This document shows positions 1 to 7,183 of a stretch of DNA of 23,499 bases, piece by piece (the first letter of the stretch is position 1; each line of letters starts with the position of its first letter). The position numbers and the translations under genes were made by a program. The notes under the pieces are model-generated. The model saw only the letters and a program-made list of their open reading frames with translations, made no database searches and had not been told where the DNA came from. Source of the stretch: Actinomycetota bacterium. GTDB taxonomy: Bacteria > Actinomycetota > Humimicrobiia > Humimicrobiales > Humimicrobiaceae. Location: positions 1 through 23,499 of the forward strand of contig SOKC01000055.1 in the NCBI GenBank assembly GCA_004376325.1, written 5' to 3'.

Positions 1-21
1 CCACTATATCTGGAGAAAATT

Positions 22-1239
22 ATGCTTTCTGTAAAAGAAGCTCAAAATAAAGTGCTTGAATGCAGTATAAGAATTAAAGCTGTAAAAGTTCCTTTACTTG
101 ATAGCCTGGGCCTGATACTGGCAGAAGATGTAATCTCAAAGGATGATATACCGGTCTATAATAATTCTGCTATGGATGGATATGCAGTAAGAACAGAAGA
201 CATAAAAGGAGCAGATAGGAGCTACCCTGTAAGATTAATATTGCTGGCTGAGGATATACCTGCTGGTAAAGTGCCAACTGTAAAGGTTAATCCTGGTTAT
301 TGCATACCCATTATGACCGGTTCCCCTATTCCAGAAAATTGTGATGCTGTGGTGATGAAAGAGGATACAGAAAAGGATGGAGAGAGTATCCTGGTTTTTA
401 AGGAATGTGCGGAGGGAGAAAATATAAGATACAGAGGGGAAGATATAAAAAACGGAGATAAAGTCTTAAGGAAAGGGAAAAAGATTTTCCCTGCAGATAT
501 AGGAGTTATGGCTTCATTGGGTAAGAGCGAAGTGCTTGTTTACCATCCTCCTGTAGTAGGAATAATATCAACTGGAGATGAGCTTCTGGAGATAGATAAG
601 GAATTAGAGATAGGTAAAGTGAGGGATAGCAACAGTTATTCTTTATCTGCTCAATTGAAGGAAATAGGCATAAAGTATATCAGGTATGGTATAGCTAAAG
701 ATGAGAAAAAAATCTTAGAGGAAAAGATACGGGAGGCTCTATCGGAGTGTGATATTCTATTATTAAGTGGAGGGGTTTCTGTTGGTGATTATGATTTTGT
801 AAAGGAAATCCTGATTGGTATTGGAGCAGAGTTGATATTCTGGAGGGTAAACCAGAAACCAGGAAAACCGCTGGTTTTCCTGAAATATAAGGATGGATTT
901 ATATTCGGATTGCCGGGGAATCCTGTATCGGTTATGGTCTGTTTTGAAATGTATGTAAGACCATTGATCAAGAAAATAATTGGAGATGATAATCTGTTCA
1001 GACCTTCAGTAATGGCCAGAGCTTATCATGATTTTAAGAATAAAATAGGCAGAACTAATTTTGTCAGGGTGATTCTTGAGAAAAAAGATAATGAGTATTT
1101 TTTCAGATCTACAGGTATGCAGGGATCAGGCATACTAACCTCTATGGCAAAAGCTGATGGTATTGCAGTTTTTCCAGAAGATGCCGGGGATATAAAAAAA
1201 GATAGTGAAATTGAAGTTTTTTGCTTGAAGAGTAGATAA
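22..1239 (+). CDS. moeA: Molybdopterin molybdenumtransferase MoeA
   Basis: MoeA inserts molybdate (or tungstate) into adenylylated molybdopterin made by MogA, in the cytoplasm. The 405-residue product has the normal family length. Visible motifs are NNSAMDGYA at about residues 47-55 (the family's DNSAMDGYA signature), GIISTGDELLE at 180-190 and LLLSGGVSVGDYDF at 246-259 (MoCF/molybdopterin-binding domain), and GLPGNPVSVMVCFE at 296-309, followed by the C-terminal beta domain. The ATG is preceded by a GGAG Shine-Dalgarno at 12-15. It lies upstream of the leader RNA and tup-moa genes but is separated from them by about 450 bp holding a new promoter, so it is probably the last gene of an upstream unit. 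Proximity to a tungstate importer suggests it may handle tungsten, but nothing in the sequence decides the metal. Confidence 0.96.
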   Translation: MLSVKEAQNKVLECSIRIKAVKVPLLDSLGLILAEDVISKDDIPVYNNSAMDGYAVRTEDIKGADRSYPVRLILLAEDIPAGKVPTVKVNPGYCIPIMTGSPIPENCDAVVMKEDTEKDGESILVFKECAEGENIRYRGEDIKNGDKVLRKGKKIFPADIGVMASLGKSEVLVYHPPVVGIISTGDELLEIDKELEIGKVRDSNSYSLSAQLKEIGIKYIRYGIAKDEKKILEEKIREALSECDILLLSGGVSVGDYDFVKEILIGIGAELIFWRVNQKPGKPLVFLKYKDGFIFGLPGNPVSVMVCFEMYVRPLIKKIIGDDNLFRPSVMARAYHDFKNKIGRTNFVRVILEKKDNEYFFRSTGMQGSGILTSMAKADGIAVFPEDAGDIKKDSEIEVFCLKSR

Positions 1240-1322
1240 GATCAAAAGGTTAAGATACATCTAATTTGAGTTAAAATTTAAAGATTGTGTTTAAAAATAC
1301 ATAAAAACGTTTAAATAAACAT

Positions 1323-1351
1323 TTGAAAATTTTCATTTAAAGTAAGATAAT
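1323..1351 (+). promoter_or_regulatory. Promoter of the tup-moa operon leader
   Basis: A sigma70-type promoter is readable: -35 TTGAAA at 1323-1328, a 17-bp spacer, and -10 GATAAT at 1346-1351 (each 5/6 to consensus). Transcription would begin near 1358, about 40 nt before the structured leader RNA. A perfect 12-bp palindrome TGAAAATTTTCA (1324-1335) overlaps the -35 element and could be an operator; this may also be chance in AT-rich DNA. Confidence 0.6.
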
Positions 1352-1395
1352 TCAGAATCAGGATTTGTAAATAATATAGGTAAAAATTAAATATT

Positions 1396-1492
1396 GTCTC
1401 CGACTTAAATTTTCTAAGGCTTTGAAGCTATGAAGTTTAAGCGGTAGGGTTAGTCTGAAAACGGGCTAGCCTCCCATATTTGGAAAGGGGAC
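1396..1492 (+). promoter_or_regulatory. Candidate Moco/Tuco-family riboswitch aptamer
   Basis: The 5' leader of tupA folds into a closed multistem structure. P1 pairs GUCUCC (1396-1401) with GGGGAC (1487-1492). One hairpin at 1419-1442 pairs GCUU..AAGC with GUUU..AAGC across a 2-nt bulge. An 8-bp hairpin pairs GGUUAGUC (1448-1455) with GGCUAGCC, with a UGAAAACG-type loop. A small CCA/UGG hairpin lies at 1474-1483. The elements CUCCGA near the 5' end, GCCUCCC (about 1469-1475) and GGAAAGGGGAC (1482-1492) at the 3' end match my recollection of the Moco RNA motif (Rfam MOCO_RNA_motif). A terminator follows directly, and the downstream genes import tungstate and build molybdopterin, which fits cofactor feedback. 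I cannot tell Moco from the tungsten (Tuco) variant by eye. A covariance-model search would settle family membership. Confidence 0.75.
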
Positions 1493-1515
1493 TTAGCTTG
1501 GATTATTATATAAAG

Positions 1516-1543
1516 TCAGCAAGAGCTCCTTGCTGGTTTTTTT
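1516..1543 (+). terminator. Intrinsic terminator (riboswitch expression platform)
   Basis: Perfect 7-bp stem CAGCAAG (1517-1523) / CTTGCTG (1529-1535) with a 5-nt loop AGCTC, followed directly by a run of seven T (1537-1543). It sits 24 nt after the aptamer and about 150 nt before tupA, so it would stop leader transcription before the operon. The short element AGCUU (1495-1499) just after the aptamer can pair with GAGCU (1523-1527) inside the terminator, a possible but weak antiterminator. Confidence 0.85.
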
Positions 1544-1690
1544 AATTTTCATAATTGTATTAATTGCGGTTAATATAATGTTGTCTGCAAAATATGATTA
1601 AATAATGGAAAATAATTAGGTGAAAAAAGTATTTAATCACTGAATAATAAGTAAACCAATAATAAAAACATAGGAAAGAATGAGGTAAAA

Positions 1691-2542
1691 GTGAATAAAT
1701 TTAGATTTTTAAGTGTTACTTCAATTCTTATATTATCTACGTTTATAATTACTACTTCTGTTTTTGCATTTTCTTGTAAAGACAAAGTAAAAAATACTGA
1801 AATTATTCTGGCAACCACTACCAGCACTTACGACAGTGGTCTTCTGGATGAGTTAATCCCTGTTTTTGAAGAGGAAACCACCTATAAAGTAAAACCTATA
1901 GCTGTTGGTACAGGAGAAGCAATTGCTATGGGAGAAAGAGGAGAGGCAGACGTTATACTGGTACACTCCAGAGAAGAAGAAGACAGATTTGTTGAAGAAG
2001 GTTATGGAACTGAAAGAAGAGATGTGATGCATAATGGCTTTGTGATAATAGGACCGGAAGATGATCCTTCAGCTATCAGTGGACTTACAGCAGTGGAAGC
2101 TTACATAACTATTTCTGCAAATGAGGCTTTGTTTGTTTCAAGAGGAGATGATTCCGGCACCAATAAGAAAGAAATAGCGATATGGGAAGAAACCGGGACT
2201 ACCCCCCAGGGTGACTGGTATATAGAAAGTGGTCAGGGAATGGGAGAAACACTGAGGATCGCTGATGAAAAACAGGCTTACACCATGACTGATAGAGGAA
2301 CTTATCTGGCGCAGCAGAATAATCTAAGCCTGATTGTTTTAGTAGAGGGGGACGAGATACTCTTCAATCCTTATAGAGTAATTCCTGTAAATCCGGAAAA
2401 ACATAAGGATATTGATATAAATTATGAGGGAGCTCAAGCTTTTGTGGAATTTATAACCGGAGAAAAGGGACAGGCTATTATCAAAGAATTTGGTGTAGCA
2501 GAATATGGTAAGCCGTTATTTTATCCTGATGTGATTAAATAA
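1691..2542 (+). CDS. tupA: Tungstate ABC transporter substrate-binding protein TupA
   Basis: Extracytoplasmic receptor that captures tungstate for TupBC. The 283-residue protein begins with a hydrophobic signal segment (about residues 5-26). A Cys at 29 follows SVFAFS, which is a poor lipobox, so either signal peptidase I cleavage after VFA or lipoprotein anchoring is possible. The mature N-terminus carries ATTTSTYDSGLLDEL (the TTTS oxyanion-binding motif of TupA), and RGDDSGTNKKE near residue 152-162 is the second family motif; these separate TupA from ModA and PstS. The GTG start is preceded by GAGGT six bases upstream. It is first in tupABC, two bases from tupB, and downstream of the candidate riboswitch and its terminator. 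Confidence 0.93.
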   Translation: MNKFRFLSVTSILILSTFIITTSVFAFSCKDKVKNTEIILATTTSTYDSGLLDELIPVFEEETTYKVKPIAVGTGEAIAMGERGEADVILVHSREEEDRFVEEGYGTERRDVMHNGFVIIGPEDDPSAISGLTAVEAYITISANEALFVSRGDDSGTNKKEIAIWEETGTTPQGDWYIESGQGMGETLRIADEKQAYTMTDRGTYLAQQNNLSLIVLVEGDEILFNPYRVIPVNPEKHKDIDINYEGAQAFVEFITGEKGQAIIKEFGVAEYGKPLFYPDVIK

Positions 2543-2544
2543 TT

Positions 2545-3258
2545 ATGGAAATTATCTGGCAGGGAATAAAACAAGCAATAATTTTAATTTTTACCGGGAA
2601 CAGGGAAGTATATGAGATTTTATTTCTAACCCTGAGAGTTTCTGGAAGTGCGGTATTTTTTTCTATGCTTCTGGGAATACCTGTAGGGGTTCTTGCGGGA
2701 TTAAATAAATTCCCGTTAAAAAAGTTTATTATTGCAGTAATAAATACTGGAATGGGACTTCCACCGGTAGCTGCCGGCCTAATAGTTATATTGTTTATCT
2801 GGAGAAGTGGAATGCTTGGATTTTTAAAATTAATGTATACTCCCACTGCCATGGTGATAGCCCAGGTGCTTATTGCCTCACCCATAATTGCAGGTATAAC
2901 TCTGGCAGCTGTACAGCAGATTGACCCCAAATTAAAACAACAGGTTTTGTCTTTAGGAGCAAATAGATTTCAGGTCTACTGGATTTTAATAAGGGAAGCC
3001 AGGCTGCCTGCCCTGGCAGCAGTTATGGCTGGTTTTGGAGGAATAATATCAGAAGTAGGAGCAGTGATTATGGTAGGAGGGAATATTAAGGGAGAGACCA
3101 GGGTTCTTACCACTGCTGCAGTTCAGATGGTCAGAATGGGTAATTTTGATATGGCAATTGCTTTTGTGGTAATACTGCTTGCTATTACATTTGGGGTAAA
3201 TTTTCTACTCACTTTAATACAGCAGAAGGAAGGTATTGGATGGATAAGAAGATTCTAG
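2545..3258 (+). CDS. tupB: Tungstate ABC transporter permease TupB
   Basis: Membrane permease of the tungstate importer. The 237-residue protein is strongly hydrophobic with about five membrane segments. It carries the cytoplasmic EAA-type coupling loop, SLGANRFQVYWILIREARLP at about residues 136-155, that contacts the ATPase, and then EVGAVIMVGGNIKGETRVLTT, typical of TupB/ModB-like permeases. Its ATG lies two bases after the tupA stop and its 3' end overlaps tupC by 19 bp, so translation is probably coupled. The sequence alone does not fix the transported oxyanion; the assignment rests on the adjacent TupA. Confidence 0.93.
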   Translation: MEIIWQGIKQAIILIFTGNREVYEILFLTLRVSGSAVFFSMLLGIPVGVLAGLNKFPLKKFIIAVINTGMGLPPVAAGLIVILFIWRSGMLGFLKLMYTPTAMVIAQVLIASPIIAGITLAAVQQIDPKLKQQVLSLGANRFQVYWILIREARLPALAAVMAGFGGIISEVGAVIMVGGNIKGETRVLTTAAVQMVRMGNFDMAIAFVVILLAITFGVNFLLTLIQQKEGIGWIRRF

Positions 3259-4343
3259 AGATTTCAGACCTTAAAAAGAAATATAACAGTAAATTTTGTC
3301 TGGATGTTAATAACCTGTACGCGGAAAAGGGGAAAATATTAACTTTAATCGGACCTAACGGCTCCGGTAAATCTACTCTGATAAGGCTCATTAACCTTCT
3401 GGAGAGACCCGATGAAGGGAAAATATATTTTAATGGTCATGAAATAACAAATGGAGAAGTCAGTCAAACAGAAGTAAGAAAAAAAATGGCTGTAGTATTC
3501 CAGGAGCCTCTACTCTTTAATACATCGGTTTACGCCAATATAATAATGGGTTTAAAGATTAGAAAAATAAAATTATCAGGAGTAAAAGACAGGATTGATT
3601 ACTTTACTGGCAAATTAAAAATCACAGATTTACTCAACAGGAGCACTAAAAATCTTTCCGGAGGTGAAAAGCAGAGAGTATCCCTTGCCAGAGCATTGGT
3701 CCTTGATCCTGAACTGCTGCTGCTGGATGAACCTCTGGCAAATATTGACCAGAGTTCCAGGGAAAGTTTGCGCGCGGATCTCTTTGGGGTATTAAGGGGT
3801 TATGGAAAATCTGTTGTATACGTTACACATGATCGGAATGAAGCCATGGTGCTTGCAGATGATATTGCAGTTATGGATAGAGGGAAAATATTGCAGTTTG
3901 CCGGAAAGGAAGAGATATTCAGAAAACCTGCAGGTGAGTTTATAGCCAGATTTGTAGGAGTCGAAACGCTGGTGGATGGAGTTATTCTTGAGAGAGAAGG
4001 AAATGTCTGTAAAGTTGGAGTGACCGCAAGAAAGAGTAATATTGAAGTATCTGTGGTTAGTCAGGAAAGAAGGGGTACCAGAGTTACACTGGCAATAAGG
4101 CCGGAAGATGTAATCTTATATAGCACTGAAATATCATCTGAAGAATCTTCTGCCATGAATCTGTTCAAGGGGAAAATTACTGAAATAAGGGATATTGGAA
4201 TATTTAAAAGAATTGAAATTGATTGCGGTTTCCCATTGAGCTCCTTTGTAACCCAAAATTCCGTTAATAGATTGAAACTGGCTTTGGGTAAAGAAATTAC
4301 AGCAGCAGTGAAAGCAAGTTCAATACATATGTTTAAAAGGTGA
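3240..4343 (+). CDS. tupC: Tungstate ABC transporter ATP-binding protein TupC, with C-terminal TOBE-like extension
   Basis: ATPase that powers the TupAB importer. It has Walker A GPNGSGKST at about residues 38-46, Q-loop VFQEP at 86-90, ABC signature NLSGGEKQR at 138-146, Walker B LLLLDEP at 159-165 and the switch His in VYVTHDRNEA near 197. At 367 residues it is longer than a minimal TupC (roughly 220-240). After residue 235 it has an extra domain with LAIRPEDVILY and a second beta-rich stretch, resembling the TOBE regulatory domain of ModC/WtpC/PotA-type ATPases. That domain may bind oxyanion and inhibit transport, but this is inferred. The ATG lies inside tupB. It is followed 59 bp later by moaA. 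Confidence 0.92.
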   Translation: MDKKILEISDLKKKYNSKFCLDVNNLYAEKGKILTLIGPNGSGKSTLIRLINLLERPDEGKIYFNGHEITNGEVSQTEVRKKMAVVFQEPLLFNTSVYANIIMGLKIRKIKLSGVKDRIDYFTGKLKITDLLNRSTKNLSGGEKQRVSLARALVLDPELLLLDEPLANIDQSSRESLRADLFGVLRGYGKSVVYVTHDRNEAMVLADDIAVMDRGKILQFAGKEEIFRKPAGEFIARFVGVETLVDGVILEREGNVCKVGVTARKSNIEVSVVSQERRGTRVTLAIRPEDVILYSTEISSEESSAMNLFKGKITEIRDIGIFKRIEIDCGFPLSSFVTQNSVNRLKLALGKEITAAVKASSIHMFKR

Positions 4344-4402
4344 GATAAAGATTTAATGGGTAATTTTTATTAAATAGAATATTTTTGGCTATAAACAGAC
4401 TT

Positions 4403-5428
4403 ATGAAAGAAAAATTAATAGATAATTATAATAGAAAAATTGATTACCTGAGGTTGTCAGTTACCGACCGCTGTAATTTAAGATGCACATATTGCATGCC
4501 TGAAGGAGGAATAAAATTGCTTGACAGAAGAGAGCTTTTAACTTATGAGGAAATATTAAGAGTGGTAAGAATATTATCTGAACTGGGGATAAAGAAAATA
4601 AGGCTTACCGGCGGTGAGCCTCTTCTCAGGGATAATATACTGGACTTGATTGAAGGCATAAGAAACATTCCAGGAATTGAGGACCTATCCCTTACTACCA
4701 ATGGAACACTGCTGCGTAAATTTTTAAAAGACCTTTATAGTGCCGGTATAAGAAGGATCAATATAAGTATGGATAGTCTGGATCCAAAAAAATATAGGGA
4801 GATTACCAGGGGAGGTGATCTCACCAAAGTATTGGAAGCTATAGAAAGTTCTGTTGAAATGGGATTCGAATCCGTAAAGATAAATGTAGTGCTTACCAGT
4901 TTATTTGATTGGAAGGACTCCCTGGAATTTATCAAGTTTGCCATTGAAAAACCGGTAAGTATTCGATTTATAGAAATGATGTCCATATCAGACCTGGATA
5001 CTGTAGAATGCAGCAGTAACCTGATTAATATCGATAAACCAAAAGTAGATATAAGAAGTATTTTTGAATCTATGAATAAATTTGGTAAATACTGCAAAAT
5101 TAAAGAGCCCCTGGGTTTCGGGCCGGCAGTATATTACAGGATTAATGGAAGTAAAGGTAAGATTGGTTTTATTATAAATAAAAGGGAGTCCTGTTATTAC
5201 TGTAACAGGATTAGGCTTACTTCTAAAGGAAGTATAAAATTGTGTTTGTTTTCCAGTTTGGAAATTGATATAAAAAAAGAGCTTAGAGGTGGCACTGATA
5301 ATGAAAGAATAAAAAAATTGATTAAAAGTTTTATAAAGAGAAAACCAAAGGACAGGAATAGTAACATAAAATGTAAAGTGGGAAGCGATCTGAAAATTGC
5401 CAGCTTCATGAATAAAATTGGAGGATAG
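4403..5428 (+). CDS. moaA: GTP 3',8-cyclase MoaA
   Basis: Radical SAM enzyme that performs the first step of molybdopterin synthesis, converting GTP to 3',8-cyclo-7,8-dihydro-GTP. The N-terminal cluster motif is CNLRCTYC. The C-terminal second [4Fe-4S] motif is CYYCNRIRLTSKGSIKLC, and the chain ends in the conserved Gly-Gly (NKIGG). I chose the ATG at 4403 because the protein then begins MKEKLIDNYNRKIDYLRLS, as family members do; an in-frame TTG at 4385 would add six residues. Neither start has a clear Shine-Dalgarno, which may mean readthrough coupling from tupC. The region between the two cluster motifs is conventional. Product length is 341 residues, normal for the family. moaC follows within 7 bp. 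Confidence 0.95.
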   Translation: MKEKLIDNYNRKIDYLRLSVTDRCNLRCTYCMPEGGIKLLDRRELLTYEEILRVVRILSELGIKKIRLTGGEPLLRDNILDLIEGIRNIPGIEDLSLTTNGTLLRKFLKDLYSAGIRRINISMDSLDPKKYREITRGGDLTKVLEAIESSVEMGFESVKINVVLTSLFDWKDSLEFIKFAIEKPVSIRFIEMMSISDLDTVECSSNLINIDKPKVDIRSIFESMNKFGKYCKIKEPLGFGPAVYYRINGSKGKIGFIINKRESCYYCNRIRLTSKGSIKLCLFSSLEIDIKKELRGGTDNERIKKLIKSFIKRKPKDRNSNIKCKVGSDLKIASFMNKIGG

Positions 5429-5435
5429 TTTTAAG

Positions 5436-5936
5436 ATGAAAAATCCGGATAATTTTACTCACATAGACGAGAAAGGAAGAGCTAAAATGGTTGATGTGAG
5501 CGATAAAAAGGTAGCTTTAAGGGCTGCTAAAGCCAGGGGATATATTATTTTAAATAAGGATATCATTGGTAAGATTAAAGATAACCAATTAGAAAAAGGC
5601 GATGTCTTAACTGTAGCAAAAATTGCCGGAGTGAGTGCGGCAAAAAAAAACTGGGAACTGATTCCACTCTGTCACCAGATAAGGCTTACAGATGTAGATA
5701 TAGATTTCAGAATACTGGAAAAGGAAAATAAAATAGAGGCGGTAGCAAAAGTGAAAGGCTTTGATGTTACCGGAGTAGAAATGGAAGCTCTTATGGCTGT
5801 AAGTATCAGCCTGCTGGCTATATATGATATGTGTAAGGCAGTTTCAAAAGAAATGAGAATAGAAGGCATAGAACTTCTGGAAAAGACCGGAGGAAAAGGC
5901 TATTATCTTAAAAATTACCAGAATAGGAGGATTTGA
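5436..5936 (+). CDS. moaC: Cyclic pyranopterin monophosphate synthase MoaC
   Basis: Second step of molybdopterin synthesis: turns the MoaA product into cyclic pyranopterin monophosphate. Diagnostic stretches are THIDEKGRAKMVDVSDK near the N-terminus, AKIAGVSAAKKNWELIPLCH with the catalytic-region Cys-His, the segment from KVKGFDVTGVEMEALMAVS, and LLAIYDMCKA, all MoaC hallmarks. The ATG at 5436 is chosen over an upstream in-frame TTG at 5418, because GGAGG at 5420-5424 serves it and the family begins close to this point. The product of 166 residues is the usual length. It lies between moaA and the MOSC gene with gaps of 7 and 4 bp. Confidence 0.96.
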   Translation: MKNPDNFTHIDEKGRAKMVDVSDKKVALRAAKARGYIILNKDIIGKIKDNQLEKGDVLTVAKIAGVSAAKKNWELIPLCHQIRLTDVDIDFRILEKENKIEAVAKVKGFDVTGVEMEALMAVSISLLAIYDMCKAVSKEMRIEGIELLEKTGGKGYYLKNYQNRRI

Positions 5937-5940
5937 TATT

Positions 5941-6387
5941 TTGGAAAATAAAGGAAAAATAGTTTCAATAAATATAAGTGAAAAAAAGGGCGGCAAAAAG
6001 AAGCCTGTAAATGAAGTTTCTATAAATGAATATGGTATAGAAGGAGACGGACACAGCGGAAACTGGCACCGTCAGGTAAGCCTGCTTTCATATGATAGTA
6101 TTAAGGATATTAACAGTAAGGGTATTGATGCCAGACCGGGAGACTTTGCTGAAAATATAACCACCTCGGGTATGGATTTAAAGAGACTGCAAATCGGGGA
6201 TATTTTGACAGTAGGTGAAGAAGATATGGTAATGCTTGAAGTCACTCAGATCGGGAAGGAGTGCCCCAAACCCTGTAGTATTTATTATTTGATGGGTTCA
6301 TGTATAATGCCGCAAGAAGGTGTGTTCTGCAGGGTACTGCAGCCAGGGAAGATAAAGGTCGGAAATAAAATTATACACGCCTTGTAA
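5941..6387 (+). CDS. MOSC domain-containing protein
   Basis: Stand-alone MOSC domain (148 residues), the fold of the molybdenum cofactor sulfurase C-terminus. The core is NEYGIEGDGHSGNWHRQVSL, then GDFAENITTSGMDL, LQIGDILTVG and a Cys-rich C-terminal stretch GKECPKPCSIYYLMGSC with a later FC. A conserved Cys here is thought to carry or bind sulfur or the cofactor. In Moco operons of anaerobes such small MOSC proteins commonly sit beside moaC and mogA, but their reaction is not established; transfer of sulfur or handling of the cofactor is an inference. The TTG start is supported by AGGAGG (5925-5930) at a 10-base spacing and only 4 bp separates it from moaC. Confidence 0.88.
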   Translation: MENKGKIVSINISEKKGGKKKPVNEVSINEYGIEGDGHSGNWHRQVSLLSYDSIKDINSKGIDARPGDFAENITTSGMDLKRLQIGDILTVGEEDMVMLEVTQIGKECPKPCSIYYLMGSCIMPQEGVFCRVLQPGKIKVGNKIIHAL

Positions 6388-6473
6388 GAAAGATTGTTAA
6401 AAAACAAGGTATAGAAATACTTTTTTATATTTTATAAAAAATTATAATTGTAATATTTAAAAGGAAAAATTTT

Positions 6474-6974
6474 ATGAAAAAACTATTAAAAGTAGCAATC
6501 ATCACTGTTAGTGATAAAGGATACCGGGAAGAGCGCGAAGACAGAAGCGGTAAATATATAATGCAATATTTCAAAGAAAAAGGATGGGAAATTGCTGATT
6601 ACGGAATAGTCCCGGATGAGAAGGATAAAATAAAGGAAAAACTTAAGGATATCTCAGATAAAGAAAAAGCAAATCTGATCTTAACCACCGGGGGAACCGG
6701 GTTTTCGCCCAGAGATGTGACTCCTGAAGCGACTGATGAGGTTATTGAAAAAAAGGTCCCCGGGTTCAGTGAGATAATAAGGATTGAAGGCCAGAAAAAA
6801 ACTCCCAGGGCAATTCTTTCCAGGGGGATAAGCGGGATAAGGAAAAAAACTTTAATAATAAACCTGCCAGGTAGTATAAAAGGAGTAAAAGATAGCCTGG
6901 AGTTGATATACCGCCCACTGCCCCATGGGATTGATATATTGACTGGCAGGGATATAGAATGTGGTCAGGAATAA
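6474..6974 (+). CDS. mogA: Molybdopterin adenylyltransferase MogA/MoaB family
   Basis: Adenylylates molybdopterin with ATP, making the substrate for MoeA. The 166-residue MoCF-domain protein starts with LLKVAIITVSDKGYREEREDRSG, has LILTTGGTGFSPRDVTPEAT (the molybdopterin-binding signature TGGTG plus DVTPEAT), and ends with LIINLPGSIKGV and an LTGRDIEC-like tail. The ATG has AAGGA just upstream. It is separated by 86 bp from the MOSC gene; a -10-like TATAAT at 6443-6448 lies in that gap, but I see no -35, so I treat it as the last gene of the tup-moa unit. No convincing terminator is visible after it. MogA and MoaB cannot be told apart here. Confidence 0.92.
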   Translation: MKKLLKVAIITVSDKGYREEREDRSGKYIMQYFKEKGWEIADYGIVPDEKDKIKEKLKDISDKEKANLILTTGGTGFSPRDVTPEATDEVIEKKVPGFSEIIRIEGQKKTPRAILSRGISGIRKKTLIINLPGSIKGVKDSLELIYRPLPHGIDILTGRDIECGQE

Positions 6975-7109
6975 CATTTGGAATTAAAATATATAGGCTC
7001 ATATATTGCAGATATGAATGGATAAAAAAACATTATAGTATAGATTTTCTATTTAAGATTCCCCGGCAGTGTCAATAAAGTTTTTCACAGCTTTTTAATT
7101 AAGTAGTTT

Positions 7110-7138
7110 TTTACTTCACTCCAAATAACTATTATAAT
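7110..7138 (+). promoter_or_regulatory. Promoter of the L,D-transpeptidase gene
   Basis: -35 TTTACT (7110-7115, 4/6), 17-bp spacer, -10 TATAAT (7133-7138, 6/6). Transcription would start near 7145, giving a leader of about 40 nt before the TTG start at 7184. This separates the gene from the upstream cofactor operon. Confidence 0.6.
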
Positions 7139-7183
7139 AGTTTTGGTACTTTTATTTTTTATATAAATTTACGAGGAAAATAG

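Noticed and set aside
1574..1579. Second promoter between the riboswitch terminator and tupA
   Set aside because: TATAAT is present, but the nearest TTG-type -35 (1555-1560) gives a 13-bp spacer, too short for a normal promoter.
6443..6448. Separate promoter for mogA
   Set aside because: A perfect TATAAT is present but no -35 at proper distance and no TG extension; such hexamers are common in AT-rich spacers.
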